DNA of 64,000 nt, from assembly GCA_964408945.1 (NCBI GenBank), contig CAYPBJ010000006.1, positions 30,147 through 94,146 on the forward strand, given 5' to 3'. A model generated the notes under the pieces. It was given only the letters and a program-made list of their open reading frames with translations. It was not told where the DNA came from and did not search any database. Shown here one piece after another: positions 63,418 through 64,000 of this stretch (the stretch's first letter is position 1; each line of letters starts with the position of its first letter). The translations under genes and the position numbers were made by a program. The stretch comes from VMCP01 sp964408945 (GTDB taxonomy: Bacteria > Bacteroidota > Bacteroidia > NS11-12g > UBA955).

Positions 63418-64000
63418 AAACACTATTGGTTTTGGATGATCATCATGCCATAATTGAGTATTTGAATTTGATTTTACAGGTTCATTTTACCGATGTGAAA
63501 GTGATAAAGTCTAAAACAATCGAATATGCAAAAGTCATTTTAGAAGAAGGTATTGTAGATTTTGTAATTTGTGATTTACAGATTAAATCGGGAAAAAGTA
63601 TGGTGATTCCTGAACTTTGTTCAACAAGACACATACCCTATATGGTTTATAGTTCTCACGTGAATTTTTCTTTATACACAGATTTGAAGAGATTGGGTGT
63701 GAACAGTTATGTTTCAAAAGCTTCAGATTTGGAGTTTCTAAAAAATGGGATCTCTTGTTTATTCAAGGGTGAATTTTATGCATGCCCGTTGGTGAAAAAT
63801 GAAGCCAAATTAGAGAGTACTAACGATTGTCCCCGCCCAATTTTATCCGAAGCTGAGAAAAGAATGATCAAAGCGTATGCCGACGGCTTGACTACAAATC
63901 AGGTTGCTGAAAAACTATTTCTACAGCCCGTTACGATTAGAAATCATCGTGCTCGGGCAATTGAAAAAAATGGGTGTAGTTTCCAGGAATTATTGCTCAG
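63414..64000 (+). CDS. NarL/LuxR-family response regulator (3' end outside window)
   Basis: 195 residues are visible; no stop is reached. The receiver domain has acidic D8-D9, phospho-acceptor D54 (V-I-C-D-L-Q), S80-S81 and K102 (V-S-K). The LuxR-type helix-turn-helix starts near residue 145: L-S-E-A-E-K-R-M-I-K-A-Y-A-D-G-L-T-T-N-Q-V-A-E-K-L, recognition helix P-V-T-I-R-N-H-R-A-R-A. It overlaps the kinase stop by ATGA and is its probable partner. Likely targets are not visible; the small-protein operon itself and the divergent beta-helix cluster are candidates. Confidence 0.93.
   Translation, partial: MKTLLVLDDHHAIIEYLNLILQVHFTDVKVIKSKTIEYAKVILEEGIVDFVICDLQIKSGKSMVIPELCSTRHIPYMVYSSHVNFSLYTDLKRLGVNSYVSKASDLEFLKNGISCLFKGEFYACPLVKNEAKLESTNDCPRPILSEAEKRMIKAYADGLTTNQVAEKLFLQPVTIRNHRARAIEKNGCSFQELLL

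Noticed and set aside
1..64000. CRISPR array, restriction-modification, toxin-antitoxin or phage-defence island
   Set aside because: No spacer-repeat array, Cas, methyltransferase-endonuclease or transposase genes were found; the heptamer arrays have no spacers.

Overview
The window looks like a moderately AT-rich chromosomal scaffold from a member of the Bacteroidota (Flavobacteriia/Saprospiria-like); I cannot name a species. The reasons are: type IX secretion (T9SS) C-terminal domains of types A and B, a PorP/SprF protein, a fused CcoN-CcoO oxidase subunit, Omp28-type lipoprotein, few Shine-Dalgarno sequences, and recurring Bacteroidota -7 promoter elements (TAnnTTTG and a TTCG variant).

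Layout. 1-18236 (+): a tightly coupled surface operon with the 3' part of a giant PKD-repeat adhesin, a 2009-aa SprB/HYR/TSP3-repeat protein, PorP/SprF and an OmpA-family protein, closed by a strong terminator. 18284-19631 (-): two paralogous small exported proteins and a small membrane protein. 19740-29841 (+): a microaerobic respiration locus with a degenerate RIC-like protein, the copper ATPase CcoI/FixI, CcoS, CcoNO, a CcoQ-like peptide, CcoP, CcoG, CcoH, a SafE-type membrane protein and an Fnr-like regulator. 29791-46748: housekeeping and cell-envelope genes (NhaA, RibD, DMT permease, YigZ, TrmB, Aat, cyclase, GT9, RNase Z, FtsK, LolA, SucD, glutathione peroxidase, Omp28, XerD, GT2). 46750-55999: a T9SS-exported BNR-repeat protein, two class-C beta-lactamase-like hydrolases, a VOC protein, aconitase and RuvC. 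56101-61562 (-): a Cys/His-rich small protein, a 1403-aa parallel beta-helix T9SS cargo and a lipoprotein. 61759-64000 (+): a small conserved-type protein, a membrane protein, a HisKA_3 kinase with a degenerate ATP site, and a LuxR-type response regulator cut by the window end.

The most unusual non-coding structure is a set of 7-bp-period tandem arrays at 41530-41982, 50539-50625 and 51039-51590. At four gene ends (lolA, sucD, the 49345 hydrolase, aconitase) the stop codon is itself the first bases of an array. Two 100-N assembly gaps sit at these arrays, each flanked by the same sequence on both sides (26 and 55 nt). The second gap falsely breaks aconitase; merging the duplicated flanks restores a 754-aa protein.

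The best candidates for undescribed biology are the heptamer arrays, the four-unit superrepeat inside the PKD adhesin, the four-gene signalling operon at the right edge, and the RIC-like protein that appears to have lost its iron ligands beside the cbb3 locus. No tRNA, rRNA, CRISPR array, insertion sequence or prophage was seen.
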